Below the pieces are notes generated by a model. It saw only the letters and a list, made by a program, of their open reading frames with translations. It was not told where the DNA came from and did not search any database. Made by a program: the position numbers and the translations under genes. From NCBI RefSeq assembly GCF_048773025.1, contig NC_133541.1, positions 108,105,912-108,169,911 on the forward strand: a stretch of DNA of 64,000 nucleotides. Direction: 5' to 3'. Below, piece by piece: positions 14,565-26,374 of this stretch (position 1 is its first letter; every line of letters begins with the position of its first letter). Origin of the DNA: Camelus bactrianus (lineage: Eukaryota; Chordata; Mammalia; Artiodactyla; Camelidae).

Positions 14565-15380
14565 CCGGGCATTTATCCGTTTAGCACGTTTGTTGAGCGC
14601 CCACTGTGTGCCTGGCACTGTCCTAGGCACTGGTGAGCAATAAAGCAGTAGTAGCGTAGACGTGAAGGCACAGTCCAGTTGGGGAGACAGCCAGACATTG
14701 TACCCATAAACCGGCCAACGACTGTATCGTTACAGATTGTGATCGGTGCTGAGAAGGAAACAGGCAGGTTGGAGAAGATCGCAGAGTGGGCTTGCTCTCA
14801 GAGAGAACAGGGACAGGACTGTGAGGAAGAGACCAGAGGGTGAGGAGGTGCAGCCATGAGGAGGGCAGGAGGCATGGCACTGGGGCAGAGGGGACAGCTA
14901 GTGGAAAAGCTGCCAAGGGGGAGAAGAGCTGAGGGACTGCACGGAGGTGGGGACGGGCGAGAAGGGAAAGGGGTGAGATCACGCAGGAGGCCAGGGGCCT
15001 GGGGTGCCCTGGCAAGGAGTGTGTTTTACAGTCTACATACTGAGAGAAGGCTGAAGAGCTTTAAGCAGGGTGCACCATGCTGTGATTTGTGTATTTAAAA
15101 GTCCACTCTGATCTTTTTTGGAGAATCAGGTGAAGATTGTTGTACAGGTGAGAGATGATGGTGGCTTGGAGCATGGTGGCAGCTGTGAAGGTGGAGGACA
15201 ACAGCCAGATTTGAGAGATACTTTGGAAGTAGAATCGATAGGCTTTTCAGATGGATTGGTTGCAGGGGTGAGGATGATTCCAGGTTCCAGGCTTGAGCAA
15301 TGAGTGGGCAGTGGGGCCATTTCCTAAGATGGGAGAGCCTGGGAAGGTCATGACTGGGGTAGAAGATGGGAACCAAGCTC
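14565..15380 (-). mobile_element. L2 LINE, left part (split by L1s)
   Basis: Antisense L2: GAGCGCCCACTGTGTGCCTG, then GAGAGATGATGGTGGCTTGG and GATGGATTGGTTGCAGGGGT in consensus order. It is interrupted at 15,381-15,396 by the L1 pair. It resumes after 17,043 with CATCCTAGTAGAGAGATGGG, to about 17,150. Confidence 0.7.
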
Positions 15381-15396
15381 AGGCCCTGTTACTTTT

Positions 15397-16118
15397 AATT
15401 TTTAAAAATTGAAGTACAATTGACTTACGATGTGTTAGCTTCTGATTTAGTTATGCATTTACATATACACACATATATTCTTTTTCATTATAGATTATTA
15501 CAAGATTTGAATCTAGTTCCCTGTGCTCTACAGTAGGACCTTCCTGTTTACCTATTCTGTATATAGTGGTTTGTATCTGCTCATCCTAATTTATCCTTCC
15601 CCCAGCGTTTCCCCTTTGGTAACCATAGTGGTTTTCTGTGTCTGTGAGTCTGTTTCTGTTTTGTAAATAAGTTCATCTGTGTCCCTTTTTTTTAGATTCC
15701 ACATATAAGTGACATCATATGTTATTTGTCTTTTTTGGTCTGACTTACTTCACTTTATATGATAATCTCTAGGTCCATCTATGTTGCTGCAAGTGGCAGT
15801 ATTTCATTCTTTTCTGGCTGAGTAGTAGTCCATTGTGTATATTTACTACATCTTCTTTATCCAGTCATCTGTCGATGGACATTTAGGTTGCCTCCTTGTC
15901 TTGGCTGTTGTAAGTAGTGCTGCTATGAACATTGGGAGTGCATGTACCTTTCTGAATTGGAGTTTTCTCTGGATATATGCCCAGAGTGGGATTGCTGGAC
16001 CATACGGTAAATCTATTTTTAGTTTTTTAAGGAATTTCTATACTGTTTCTCACAGTGGCTGCACCAACTTATATTCCCACTAACAGTGTAGGTGGATTCC
16101 TTTTTCCCCACACCGTCT
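15397..16118 (-). mobile_element. L1 3' end, copy A
   Basis: Antisense 5'-truncated L1. The 3' UTR (TTGAAGTACAATTGACTTAC) is on the left, and the end of ORF2 reads leftward from 16,118. The flank AGGCCCTGTTACTTTT (15381-15396) matches AAGCCCTGTTATTTTT (17028-17043) at 14 of 16 positions, bracketing copies A and B together. Confidence 0.8.
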
Positions 16119-17027
16119 CCAGCATTTATTTTATTTTATTTTATTTTTTAATTGAAGTATAGTCAGTTTACAATGTTGTGTCAATTTCTGGTGTGCAGCA
16201 TAATAGTTTAGTCATACATTTACGTACATATATTCATTTTCATATTCTTTTCCATTATAGTTTACTATAAGATATGAATATAGTTCCCCATGCTATACAG
16301 TATAAACTTGTTTGTTTATCTATTTTATATATAGTAGTTAGTATCTGCAGATCCCAAACTCTCAGTTTATCCCTTTCTACCCCTTTCCACCTTGGTAACC
16401 ATAAGTTTGCCCTCCATGTCTGTGAGTCTGTTTCTGCCCTGTAAACAAGTTCAGCTGTCTTTTTGTTAGAGTCTACATATGAGTGGTATCATATGGTATT
16501 TTTCTTTCTCTTTCTGGCTTACTTCACTTTGTATGACAAACTCCAGGTCCCTCTATGTTGCTGCAAATGGCATTATTTTATTCTTTGTTATGGCTGAATA
16601 GTATTCCATTGTATAAATATACCACAACTTCCTTATCCAGTCATCTGTTGATGGACATTTAGGTTGCTTCCATGACTTGGCTATTGTAAATAGTGCTTCT
16701 ATGAGCATTGTGGTGCATGTGTCTTTTTGAATTAGAGTTCCTTCTGGATATATGCTCAGGAGTGGGATTGCTGGATCATATGGTAAGCCTATTTTTAGTT
16801 TTTTGAGGAATCTCCATACTGTTTTCCATAACGGCTGCACCAAACTACCTTCCCACCAGCAGTGTAGGAGGGTTCCCTTTTCTCCACAGCCTCTCCAGTA
16901 TTTATTGTTTGTGGACTTCTCAACGATGGCCATTCTGCCTGGTGTGAGGTAATACCTCATTGTGGTTTTGATTTGCATTTCTCTGATAATTAGCGATCTC
17001 GAGCATCTTTTCATGTGCCTATTGGTC
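16119..17027 (-). mobile_element. L1 3' end, copy B
   Basis: A second antisense L1 3' end in the same orientation, starting with a (TTTTA)-rich tail and then TTGAAGTATAGTCAGTTTAC. Minus-strand translation gives ORF2 C-terminal text such as [20 protein letters not shown] and [20 protein letters not shown]. It is 5'-truncated in ORF2 and dead, though its 3' ORF2 stretch is open over about 150 codons. Confidence 0.8.
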
Positions 17028-17150
17028 AAGCCCTGTTATTTTTGAAGCCACTCATGTGACATCCTAGTAGAGAGATGGGACAGGCAGTTGAGGCACTTTG
17101 GAAAGGTCAGGGCTGCTGAGGTAATTTCAGGAGCCTTTCAATAGTACTTA

Positions 17151-18235
17151 TGTCAAGGGATTGGGTAAGCTCACACAGCTCACCATCCAGGCAGCTCAAT
17201 AACGAGGTAGTGAGGGTCCCATCACTGCAGGTGTGCGGGAATCCTGGCTGACGTTAGTCATGACTGCTGGAGAGGGGAGGCCCCTTTGAAGGAAGTGGAA
17301 CAAAATGGCCCCTGAGGATATGAGAGACCAGGACTCTGGTGGCCCTGAAGGAGCTGGTCAAGCTGACTCTGCCTCTTTGTCTGCCGAGATCTTCCTTCCC
17401 AGTGGCACTTCCCCCACTGCCATCTGGCAGGGCTCAGAGATACAGACCCTGGGGAGGGGTTGGAGGAGGCAGCCTCTGGGATGGGGCTGTAATTTCAGCT
17501 GGGGGCAGGGGTCCTGGGTTTCAGTGCCACCTGGTGTGAGGTTCCTTTCTGGCCCCTCCCCCATTAGTCTCTCTGCTGACAGCCCCACCCCCCTCAACTG
17601 CTGCTACCGAGCCTCCCTCGAAGGAGGGCCAGGCCCAGGTTGCAGCTAGCTACATGTGGCGTTCCCACCTGGAAAGACATTGAGTCAGGTGGCCCAGCCT
17701 CCCGGGGGAGGAGGGGGAGGGGGTAATTGGAAGGGACTGCCAAGTTTAATTAGTGGTTGTGAAGCCCTGGAACCTGCATCTGAGAGGCCCCCAGACTTTC
17801 ATCTTCAGAACTTCCCCACCAGCCTGGATGAAAGGGCCGGGGAGGGGCCAGGTATTAATAGTAATTATTAGTTTCGCTAATAAAGAGGAGAAACGGGATG
17901 ATCAGCAAGCCTGGCTTGTTCTTCCCTCTTTGTCTACCTTTTCTCTCCTTCTTCTGGCTCTGTTTCCTTTCTCTTTCCTCTTTTCCTTCTTCGCCCCCTC
18001 TCCTCCCTCCCTCCATCTTTTTCTCTTTCTCTCCAGGCCTTACCTCTTCCATCTGTCCTTGTTTCAAGGCCTCAGGATCCGCCTGCCCCTCTGGGTCTCA
18101 TTAGCTCTCTGTGTTGGGATGTCTGGGGCACAAGGACATTCAGAGAGCATCTCTGTGCTTGTCTGGGGTGCAGAGGGAGGGTGGGAGGCAGTGTAGCAGG
18201 GAGAGGGGGGTAAGTGGGTGTCTGTGTCCATTCAT
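17151..18235. other. Intergenic, repeat-poor, TAAT-rich patch
   Basis: No gene recognised. About 17,720-17,890 is free of recognised repeats. It contains several TAAT/ATTA homeodomain-type cores (GTAATTGG, TTTAATTAGTGG, TATTAATAGTAATTATTAG) beside a G-rich run. 17,920-18,070 is a pyrimidine-rich tract. Confidence 0.4.
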
Positions 18236-18760
18236 TCATTCATTCATTCACTGTTTTACCAATAGTTATTGAACATCTATTGTGTGCAAAGCTCTGGATT
18301 GGGCCTCTGTACTGGGGTGAACAGAACAGTGCTGTTCAGGACAGACATGACCCTGCCCTGGGGGGCAGCATTCTACTGGGGAAGATGGATAATAAACAGT
18401 AAACTGCCAAGTACACACGAGGTCACAGATTGATGCGCACTAGGAAGGGACAACTGGCAGATATGATGAAGAGCTAAGTGGGTGGCCACTTGAGACTGGG
18501 GGTGAGGGAGGCTTCCCCAAGGAGGTGGCATCTGGGCTGAGAGCTGAATAACGAGGAGTTCCGAGAGAATGACTGAAAGAAGGGCTCATAGTGGGGAGAA
18601 CAGCCTTTGTAAAAGCCCTGAGGTGGAGAAGATTGTGGACCATGTGAGGGTGTGAAAGGAGGATAAGGTGGCAGGAGGGGAGACAGAGGGGGAGAGGCCA
18701 AGGTGAGCCAGGGCAGGAGGGCACAGGGGTAGGCCCCCTGTGTGCTCCACCCGGGCCCTG
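18236..18760 (-). mobile_element. L2 LINE 3' end
   Basis: Begins with a CATT tetranucleotide run, then TTATTGAACATCTATTGTGT and CAGCATTCTACTGGGGAAGA. It continues through AAGCCCTGAGGTGGAGAAGA, all L2 antisense in the right order. Confidence 0.75.
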
Positions 18761-19289
18761 CAGCTGGTTGGATGCTCTGCTGTCACTGTCTTGGGATTCT
18801 TAATTTTTTAATAAGGAGGGTTCTGCATTTCCGTTTTGCACTGGGCCCCATCAGTTATGTAGCTGTCCCTGCTTGGGGAGGTCAGCAAAAGGAGCAAATG
18901 TCTGTGCATATAAATACAAAGGCCGGTAGGCTGGTGTTTTGTAAATGAATGAAGGGAAAAAGGAATCTGTGTGCATGTGCGCACTCATCTGTGAGGCTGT
19001 CACAGGGCCACGTAGGCCTAGACCGGGTGCGCTGTCCACACACAGCTGTGGCCCCAGCACGCCCCAGAGTCCCGCAGTGCCTGTGATGTTTCCCAGGGCC
19101 CAGTGCTGGAGAGGCTCCCGGGGGCTGTGTGCACCAGGCCAGAAGCAGCACCATAAACAGGGGATGGGGAGGCCAGGCCCGGCGCAGGCCCTATTTTGGG
19201 AAGTAAGGTGACTCTTCTACCCCAGGTGGAGGCAGCCCTGTCCTGACTGTAAGACCTGAGACCTGGGGCCAGACAGACTTAAGTTCAAA

Positions 19290-19440
19290 TTGCCTCCACA
19301 CTCTGACTAGTAGATGCAAATAGCTGGACTCGGGGCAGCTGATTTGCTTTTCTGAGCCTGTTTGCTCATCTGTAAAATGGGGATCACTACTTCTTAGAAC
19401 TTCTGAGAGGATTAAATGAGGTACACAGAGGAAAGCTCTT
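19290..19440 (+). mobile_element. MIR SINE
   Basis: Sense MIR with TCTGAGCCTGTTTGCTCATC, TGTAAAATGGGGATCACTAC and GAGAGGATTAAATGAGGTAC. A short (ATA)n lies just beyond, at about 19,470-19,495. Confidence 0.75.
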
Positions 19441-20324
19441 GGCAGAGTCAGAACTAGGGAAATATTTGCAATAATAATAATAATAGTTATTATAATCACA
19501 TAAGTCACTCTCTGGAGACTTGGGTAAACATTTGCTTCTGTCCCTAAATGTCTGCATAGTCATGACCATGTCTCTTAATCCTCCTGGGCCTCAGTTTCCT
19601 CTTGTGTTAAATTGGGGTGATAGCAAGGTAACACCTCTAACCAGGTGGTCAGGATGATCCGCGCGATTGCTGTGGAGCTTCCTTGAAAACTGATGTGCCT
19701 AGATGAGTTGTAAGCACCTTCCTGACCCTCACCTCCCGCATCATGGGGCAGGTTTTCTCCAGTTCTGCACCCCTACTTGCACCCCCAGAGAGAAAACCAC
19801 CCTTTAGTTCTTAGCAGCACATAGAACCAGCCCCTGCCTTCCCAGCCCTGAGTTGTTGCCCTCCCACTGGGAAGTCTGCCTGGGAGTGAACCTTAAGGTC
19901 AAGGTCTGAGGCTGGGCAAGGAAGAGGAAGGTCCACAAGCTGGGGCAGGGAGGGGAGGATGAGCTGAGGGAAAACAAAGGAGCTGGAGCCTGAGTCCCCA
20001 ATGGCCTTGCTTCCTGCCTCCCTCTGGGCAGGAAGCAGCCGGAAAGCTGTGAGAATTAGTCTCTGACAAAGGGCCCGGGTGGCAGTTTCGGAGTTGGTAG
20101 AGCCTCGACTTCATCTCCCATGTACATCCCCAAAGGCTGATTTGCAGGATCCTCCAAAATTCATGGAAAGCCCTGAGCGGGACCAGCCTGGGAAGGGGAG
20201 CCCCCTTACCAACAGGAGTCCTGGCCAGAGGAGCCCGGAAAGGGGAGAGCTCAAGGGTCCTCGGCCATGCGCAAGTGCAGACCATGGGCTCTGCGGGCAG
20301 GAAGGCTGGGTCCACATCTAGGTG

Positions 20325-20510
20325 CTGTGGCTGAATAGCAATGTGACCTCAGGGCTACCTAGCCTCTGTGTGCCTCAGTTTCCTCATCTGGAAGATGGGG
20401 ATAATAGTCACACGTTCTCAGAGTGTTGCTGGGAGAACTAAGAGCATAAGGTTCTTAGCAAGGCCTGATACATAGTGAGTGCTTTAGAAAGCTTAGTTAT
20501 TATTACAGAC
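20325..20510 (+). mobile_element. MIR SINE
   Basis: Sense MIR: GTGTGCCTCAGTTTCCTCAT, GGAAGATGGGGATAATAGTC, and a tail CATAGTGAGTGCTTTAGAAA. 20,520-21,460 otherwise shows no gene. Confidence 0.75.
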
Positions 20511-21474
20511 TTAAAAGTGAGGCTACCCAGTGAGCTGTGACGGAGTCTGTCAGATCTCCTGATGGACTGGTTCAAAGCATTCCCTGATATGTTCCTGTAT
20601 TCTTGGCTGGCAACAATCACTCATTCACTTGTTTATTCAAAAAATATTTAGGGAGCATTTTTATGGCAGCAAAGTGTGGCAGATGAGGGGCCCCCAGAAC
20701 TCATCGGTTCTTGGAAGGGCATTCAGGGGAGAACTAACTGTGGGCTTAGTTTGTGTGCACTCAGATCCCCACCATCCTGGAGATGACTGTTAGCCAGTTA
20801 ACAGGGGAGGGAGCGCAGGTGAAGTCACGGACGCAGGATCACACAGCTCCTAAAGTAGCAGTCCTGGAACTCAACCTGGGCCCCCCTCACTCCAAAGCTG
20901 ATGCCTTTCCAAATCTAGATTCCAGGCCCACCACCATGTGGCACCCCCAACCCCCGCCTCCGCACCTCCACTCTGGCAGAGCCAGGTCTCTAGAGGCCGC
21001 AGGTCTGGCTGTTTTCGGTGACCCTCTGTAGCAGGATTTTTCTCATTTCCTCCCTGGTTCTCCTGACCATGCAGAACAACCTTGGGGCTTTCCCCAGAGG
21101 GGAAACCCAGCCTGGAAGCAGCCCAGCCCGGGACACGTGGCTGCGGGTGACTGCTGGTGTTTGTCTCCTTAGCTGCAGAGCGTCTGGGTGCCTGGAAGTG
21201 CAGCAAGGTGGGGGAGCTCCCTGGATGGGTGCTGAGCCAGTGATTCCCCAGAGGACTAGACCAGCCTCCCTCTGGCTCTGTAGCCTAAGACAGATCATAG
21301 CCCCACTTTGGGCCTCAGTTTCCCCGGTGAAAAGTGGAAGGGTAACAGAGGTCCAGGACCAGGGCTTCTGTGTGGCCTTTGTGTTGGAAGTTTATGTACT
21401 GATGGCAAGTTCTCCCTCCCACCTTTCCTCTTGGGCTCTTGTGAGGATAAGTGGGACTGTGGCTACAAAAGGAC

Positions 21475-21580
21475 TTTTTTTTAAGTTTTTTTTTTTTTTT
21501 AATGGAGGTACTGGAGAATGAACCCAGGACACTGCGCATGCTAAGCTTGTACTCTACCACTGAGCTATACCCACTTCCCT
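21475..21580 (-). mobile_element. Camelid tRNA-derived SINE (Vic-1-like)
   Basis: On the minus strand: a pol III box A in TATAGCTCAGTGGTAGAGT, a box B in GGGTTCATTC, then CAGTACCTCCATT and a poly(A) tail (T-rich at 21,475-21,501). AAAAGGACTTT and TCAAGGACATT flank it as a likely short target duplication. The family derives from tRNA-Ala and, to my knowledge, is confined to camelids, so it is the main species clue. Confidence 0.85.
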
Positions 21581-22715
21581 CAAGGACATTGAAATGGAGA
21601 ACAAAAATGAATGACTGGATGCAGAAGCTGATCACTGTCGACTGAGACCCTCTCCACCCAGCTCCAGCTTCTGCCTCCCCCAAACTCCTGCCTGTGCCCC
21701 AAGTTCCCATCCTCCAGACCCTCTGAAGGGCCCGTGGGCCTGGGGCAGGAGGAGCCTGGGTAAGAGTCTGGTTAGAACCAGGATGTCTCTGGGCTTGGCA
21801 TAGGCATCTCAAAGCCAAGAAGTCACCCACTTGGATACAACCCCTTGTATCCAGCAGCCTCCCAGACACCCTGCCATGCCAAATTTGTGCCTTGACTTTC
21901 CCCACAGGCAGAGATGGGACAGTGAGTTTGAAAATAGGAAGAGGAGACCTGTGGCTAACCAAGAGACATCCTTCTGGCAGATCACAACACTCGCCTTATG
22001 CCTGGGTTGGGAAATCCCTTCTGCTCCTGGGCCTCAGTTTCCCCATCTGCATTGTTCAAGGCATACATTACAGGACATGAGAGAGCCTTCTGAGGTTCAG
22101 TGTTGGGTTTCTGACTTCTGCCCTCCTCAGACCTCCAGGCCCTAGCTTAGAGCAGACGGAGACCAGTTCCACCCTCAGGGGCTTCCATCTGGGGTCTGAA
22201 CCACACTCCCCGGCTCCATCTGCTGCAGCAGCCCCCAGATTCTCTCTGAAGTGGACAGAAACCAAGGGTGGGAGGCAAGGGCACGCCCCCTCCCCAGGAG
22301 GACTCAAAGGCTGGAGTCTCACTTCCAGGCTTGTGCGCTTGGATGGAGCCATGAGCTGGAGGGATGGCGGGTGAGGCAGCTCCACATGGAGAGGCAGCAC
22401 CCTGGGCTCAACGGGTGTACCGACCCCCTCTTCCACCTGCTGGGCTAGATGGTGGGGGCAGCTGAGGGGAGGGCTCCTGGCTCCCCCCTCCCCCCACCCC
22501 ACCCAGGGGCTCTGCAGGGGCCTGGATCTCTTTCCACACAAAAGACCTGTGGGGGAGAAGCCTTATCCACAGCCAGAGCTGGGGCAACATTCTAATCTGG
22601 TGGAATCACAGTTGGAGCATTACAGAACCTTAGTACACTGCAGAATTCTAGAATCTCAGACGCACAGCATCCCAAAATTTTAGAAAAGTGAGTCATAGAT
22701 TTTAGGTTTCTGAAC

Positions 22716-23040
22716 TGTGCTGTCCAACACTGTAGCTAGCCACTGGCCACGTGTGGTTATTGAGCCCTTGAAATGTGACGAGTCTGAATTGAGAGGAGCT
22801 GTGTGTATAAAATACACAGCGGATTTCGAAGACTTTGTACAGAAGAAAGAATTTTAAACATCTCATTAATAATTTATTTACATTAAATACATGTCAAAAT
22901 GATAACATTTTGGGTATACTGGGTTAAATACAATGTATTGCTAAAATACATTGTTGTTTCTTTTTACTTTTTAAATGTGGCTACTAGAAAATTTGAAATT
23001 TCGTGTGCATTGTTTCAGAATTTTAAATAGACAGAATGTT
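22716..23040 (+). mobile_element. hAT-type DNA transposon (MER family)
   Basis: Starts ACTGTGCTGTCCAACACTGT and runs through TTGAGCCCTTGAAATGTGAC, ATACACAGCGGATTTCGAAG and CATTAAATACATGTCAAAAT. It ends with a partial inverted copy of the first bases (AGACAGAATGTT). This is the full order of a common non-autonomous eutherian hAT element; its exact name is uncertain. Confidence 0.7.
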
Positions 23041-23204
23041 AGAGCGAGATTTCCAGATCTTTATATCTTTAGTTGACTCTGAGTCTTAGACACTAACTCT
23101 CAGAGCTGAGAAGAATCTAAGAATCCTAGTCCTTCTCCCCGCAACGCAGGGATCCTCTAGCCCTTCCTGACCAGCACTGACCAGCCTCCGCCCACCCCTC
23201 CCCT

Positions 23205-23224
23205 CCCCCCCCCCCCCCCCCCCC
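23205..23224. repeat. Poly(C) tract, 20 C
   Basis: An uninterrupted run of 20 cytosines preceded by CCCTCCCCTCC. Such runs are unstable and also error-prone in assembly. 23,225-23,830 shows no gene. Confidence 0.9.
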
Positions 23225-23829
23225 GTGCAGAACACACTGCCACCGAGGCTGCTGGGCTTTGGGGATGATTAGAGTCCCTGGGTGTCAGGGTCAGGGGGGA
23301 AATCTTCTTCCTGCAGCTACTTCCACCCTCATGGTTGGTACCCAGAGCACCTTCCGGGGCTTCCCAGGACAGGTCTGCATACTTCTCCCCATGACAGATG
23401 TGTAGTCTGGATCCTGTCCTGCCCTCCCCTCCTGGTTGCAGGGCCTACCTTGATACCTGTTCCTACAGGGGGGCTTCAGGAACCCTCCCAGCAGGGACCC
23501 TCAGCTCCAGATGAACTTCTCTGCTTTCCCGTCCCTCAGCAGAACTGTTGCTGGGACCCCAGTGATGGAGTGAGGGTCCCCCAGCCTCTCCAAATTTGTG
23601 TTCTGTTTGCCTATCTGGGTAACTGGCCTGTACCTTATGGGCTCTAGGCCCTGCCCTGCTCTCAGCTCCGGGAAGATATGTGATGGGTGACTACAGGTGC
23701 TAGGATGTGGGGTGACACAGGAATCAGGAGGTTGATTTAGGGTGCCTCAAATCTGCCTGGAAAATGCTTCTTTCAGTTTTAAGAGACTGTGGGGAGGAAG
23801 AAGGAAGAGGCTTTCCCACTAACAGAGTC

Positions 23830-24190
23830 AAGAGTCCCAAGGCAGTGAGTCCTAAATGGCAATGACTCACTCAGGGAGCCCTAGCAATTCAGAAGAGGAA
23901 GATCAGAGGTCACTCGGGGAAGGCGTCCTGGAGGAGGTCAGACTAGAGCTGGAATTGAAGGAAAGGGAGTGCTGGTTAGAGTCACAAAGAGGTGGAGGTG
24001 AGGATATTCTGGGCAGAAGGGATGCTGTGCACACATGGCCTGTACCCAGGCCTGGAGGGTCCCAGGCTTCCTAGAGTAGAGGGATCAGAGGGTGGTAGGG
24101 CCTGGAGGGTGGGTCAGCTGGCTAAGGGCAGCCTGGGAGTTAGCCTCCAGGGAGGGAAGTGTATGTACAATAGAGGGGAACCCCAATGAG
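23830..24190 (-). mobile_element. L2 LINE fragment
   Basis: Diverged antisense L2 text (GAGGAGGTCAGACTAGAGCT, AAGGGATGCTGTGCACACAT). Divergence makes the call moderate. An antisense MIR follows at 24,225-24,400. Confidence 0.5.
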
Positions 24191-24224
24191 CTGTAGGGGA
24201 GTGTTGGGTAAAGTAGCAGTAACA

Positions 24225-24400
24225 ACTATAGCTATGCCAGGCACGGTGCTAAGTGGCTTCTTAATATTTCATTTAATCTCCTCAATAACCCTATGATGTA
24301 ACTACTATTATCCCCATTCTACAAGTAAACAGTTGAAGCCAAATTAAGTGACAGTAAGTGAGGGCTGACCTTGGATTTCGACACAGGATAGTCCAACTGC
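24225..24400 (-). mobile_element. MIR SINE
   Basis: Antisense MIR: AGCTATGCCAGGCACGGTGC, TAATATTTCATTTAATCTCC, ACTATTATCCCCATTCTACA. Confidence 0.75.
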
Positions 24401-25034
24401 AAAGCTCTTAAGCACGGATGGAGGGTGTATTGGGGAAAGGGAGGTGGGTGGGGTGAGTGGTGTGTGCAGCGTATGAGTGAATGAGTGGGACCATGTTGTG
24501 TGTGAATGCAGGGTGGGGGTTATTCCTGCAATTTCCCTCCTGCTTCCCTCCCCCAACCCCAGCTCCATCTCAGGACAGACTCAGCCCAGACGGCTCTGTG
24601 TGAAGAGTGGGCCTTGGAATGAAAAGAATTTCCATGCCTGTTGGAGCAAATAACCCTAGACAAGAGTCTGACCACCATGCCAGTTTCAGAGCCAACTTTC
24701 CACTGGGGTCAACACTCCCCTCTTACCCCCTACATGCTGGCCTGTCTCCAAGGGCCCAGGAATGGTGTCTAGACTTGACCTTGGGAGTTCTTGCCTTGAT
24801 GGTGCCACTTCCTTCTCAGCTTCTGATGCGCACACAGCTGGGCAATGGGGAAGGGTCCACGGGCAGGGGCCTTTGCAGGTTTGCTATGTCACTGGTGATG
24901 GGGCAGGCCCCTGATCCTCTCTGGGCCTCAGTTTCTCCATTTCTGCAAGGAGGCAGATTGGATTAGTTCAGGAATCATAAACTAAGACAACAAGGTAGCC
25001 CTGGAGGAGCATGCAAACAATGAAGGTGGGCCCG

Positions 25035-25038
<4 letters not shown>

Positions 25039-25068
<30 letters not shown>
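25039..25068. repeat. (GT)15 microsatellite
   Basis: Fifteen perfect GT units; likely polymorphic. Confidence 0.95.
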
Positions 25069-25071
<3 letters not shown>

Positions 25072-25335
25072 TAAGGAGTGTGGGGACCCAGGAAGACTGG
25101 ACAGCAACTTCCAGACCGGGTGACCAAGCCCATCCTCCCTGCTTCACTTGGTGGGGGCACTGGGATTCTGAGTCTCAGTTTCTTTAACTAGGAAGTGGGA
25201 GTTGTGACACCCACCCAATACCCCATGGGAGTGGTGAGAATAAACTGAAATAATTGATGGAAAGCTTGAGAAGTCCCCTCCCCTCTTTGATGAATGTAAT
25301 CTTTTGTTCCAAGTGATGTTAAAAGTATTTAGCTC

Positions 25336-26366
25336 GAAGTTCATACAACTCAATATGGAAAAAACAAACAACCCAATTAAAAAATGAGCAGAAGACCTAA
25401 ATAGACATTTCTCCAGCGAAGACATACGGGTGGCCAACAGACACATGAAAAGATGCTCAACATCGCCAGTTATTAGAGAAATGCAAATCAAAACCACGAT
25501 GAGGTATCACCTCACTCCAGTCAGAATGGCCATCATCAAAAAATCTGCAAATATTATAAATGCTAGAGAGGGTGTACAGAAAAGGGAACCTTTGTACACT
25601 GTTGGTGGGAATGTAAGTTGGTGCAGTCACTATAGAAAACAGTATTGAGGTTCCTTAAAAAACTAAAAATAGAGCTACCATATGATCCAGCAAACTCACT
25701 CCTGGTATGTATCTGGAAAAAATGAAAACTGTAATTCAAAAAGATAATATACACTCCAATGTTCATAGCATCACTATTTACAATAGCCAAGCCGTGGGGA
25801 GCAATTTAAGTGTCCTTCAGCAGATGAATGGATAAAGATGTGGTTTATGTGTACAATGGAATATTACTCAGCCATAAAAAAGAATGAAATATTGCCATTT
25901 GCAGCAACATGGATGGACCTAGAAAATATTACACTTAGTGACATTAAGTCAGACAAAGAAAGACAAATACTATATGATACCAGTTATATGTGGAATCTAA
26001 AAAAAGTAATACAGATGAATCTATATACAAAACAGAAACAGACTCACAGGCATAGAAAACAAACTCATGGTTACCAAAGGAGAGAGGGCTGGAGGGAGGG
26101 ACACATTCATAATATGGGAATAACAGATACAAACTACTATACATAAAATATATAAACAACAGGTTCACTGTATAGCACAGGGAATTATATTCAATATCTT
26201 GTAATAACTTATAGTGGAATATAATCTGAAAATATATAATATATAAAATATATTATATTATATATAAAATATATAATCTGAAAATAAAACTGGGGACTGA
26301 ATCACTTTGCTGTACACCTGAAACTAACACAATATTGTAAATCAACTATACTTCAGTTTAAAAAAA
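25336..26366 (+). mobile_element. L1 3' end, sense
   Basis: Sense 5'-truncated L1, about 1.03 kb. ORF2 C-terminal text is readable ([40 protein letters not shown]) with frame breaks. The 3' UTR includes an AT-rich block (26,231-26,275) and ends in ACTATACTTCAGTTTAAAAA. TATTTAGCTC before and AATTAGCTTC after may be remnants of a target duplication. It is of the same general type as the pair at 15,397-17,027. Confidence 0.85.
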
Positions 26367-26374
26367 TTAGCTTC

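Noticed and set aside
16553-17029. Minus-strand open frame of about 158 codons
   Set aside because: It is the ORF2 C-terminus of a 5'-truncated L1 (copy B), not a host gene.
21475-21580. Functional tRNA gene, because of intact-looking box A and box B
   Set aside because: No cloverleaf arms beyond the boxes, followed by the SINE body and poly(A) tail; it is a tRNA-derived SINE.
25430-26146. Plus-strand open frames with [12 protein letters not shown]-type text
   Set aside because: L1 ORF2 end of a 5'-truncated copy with frame breaks; not a host gene.
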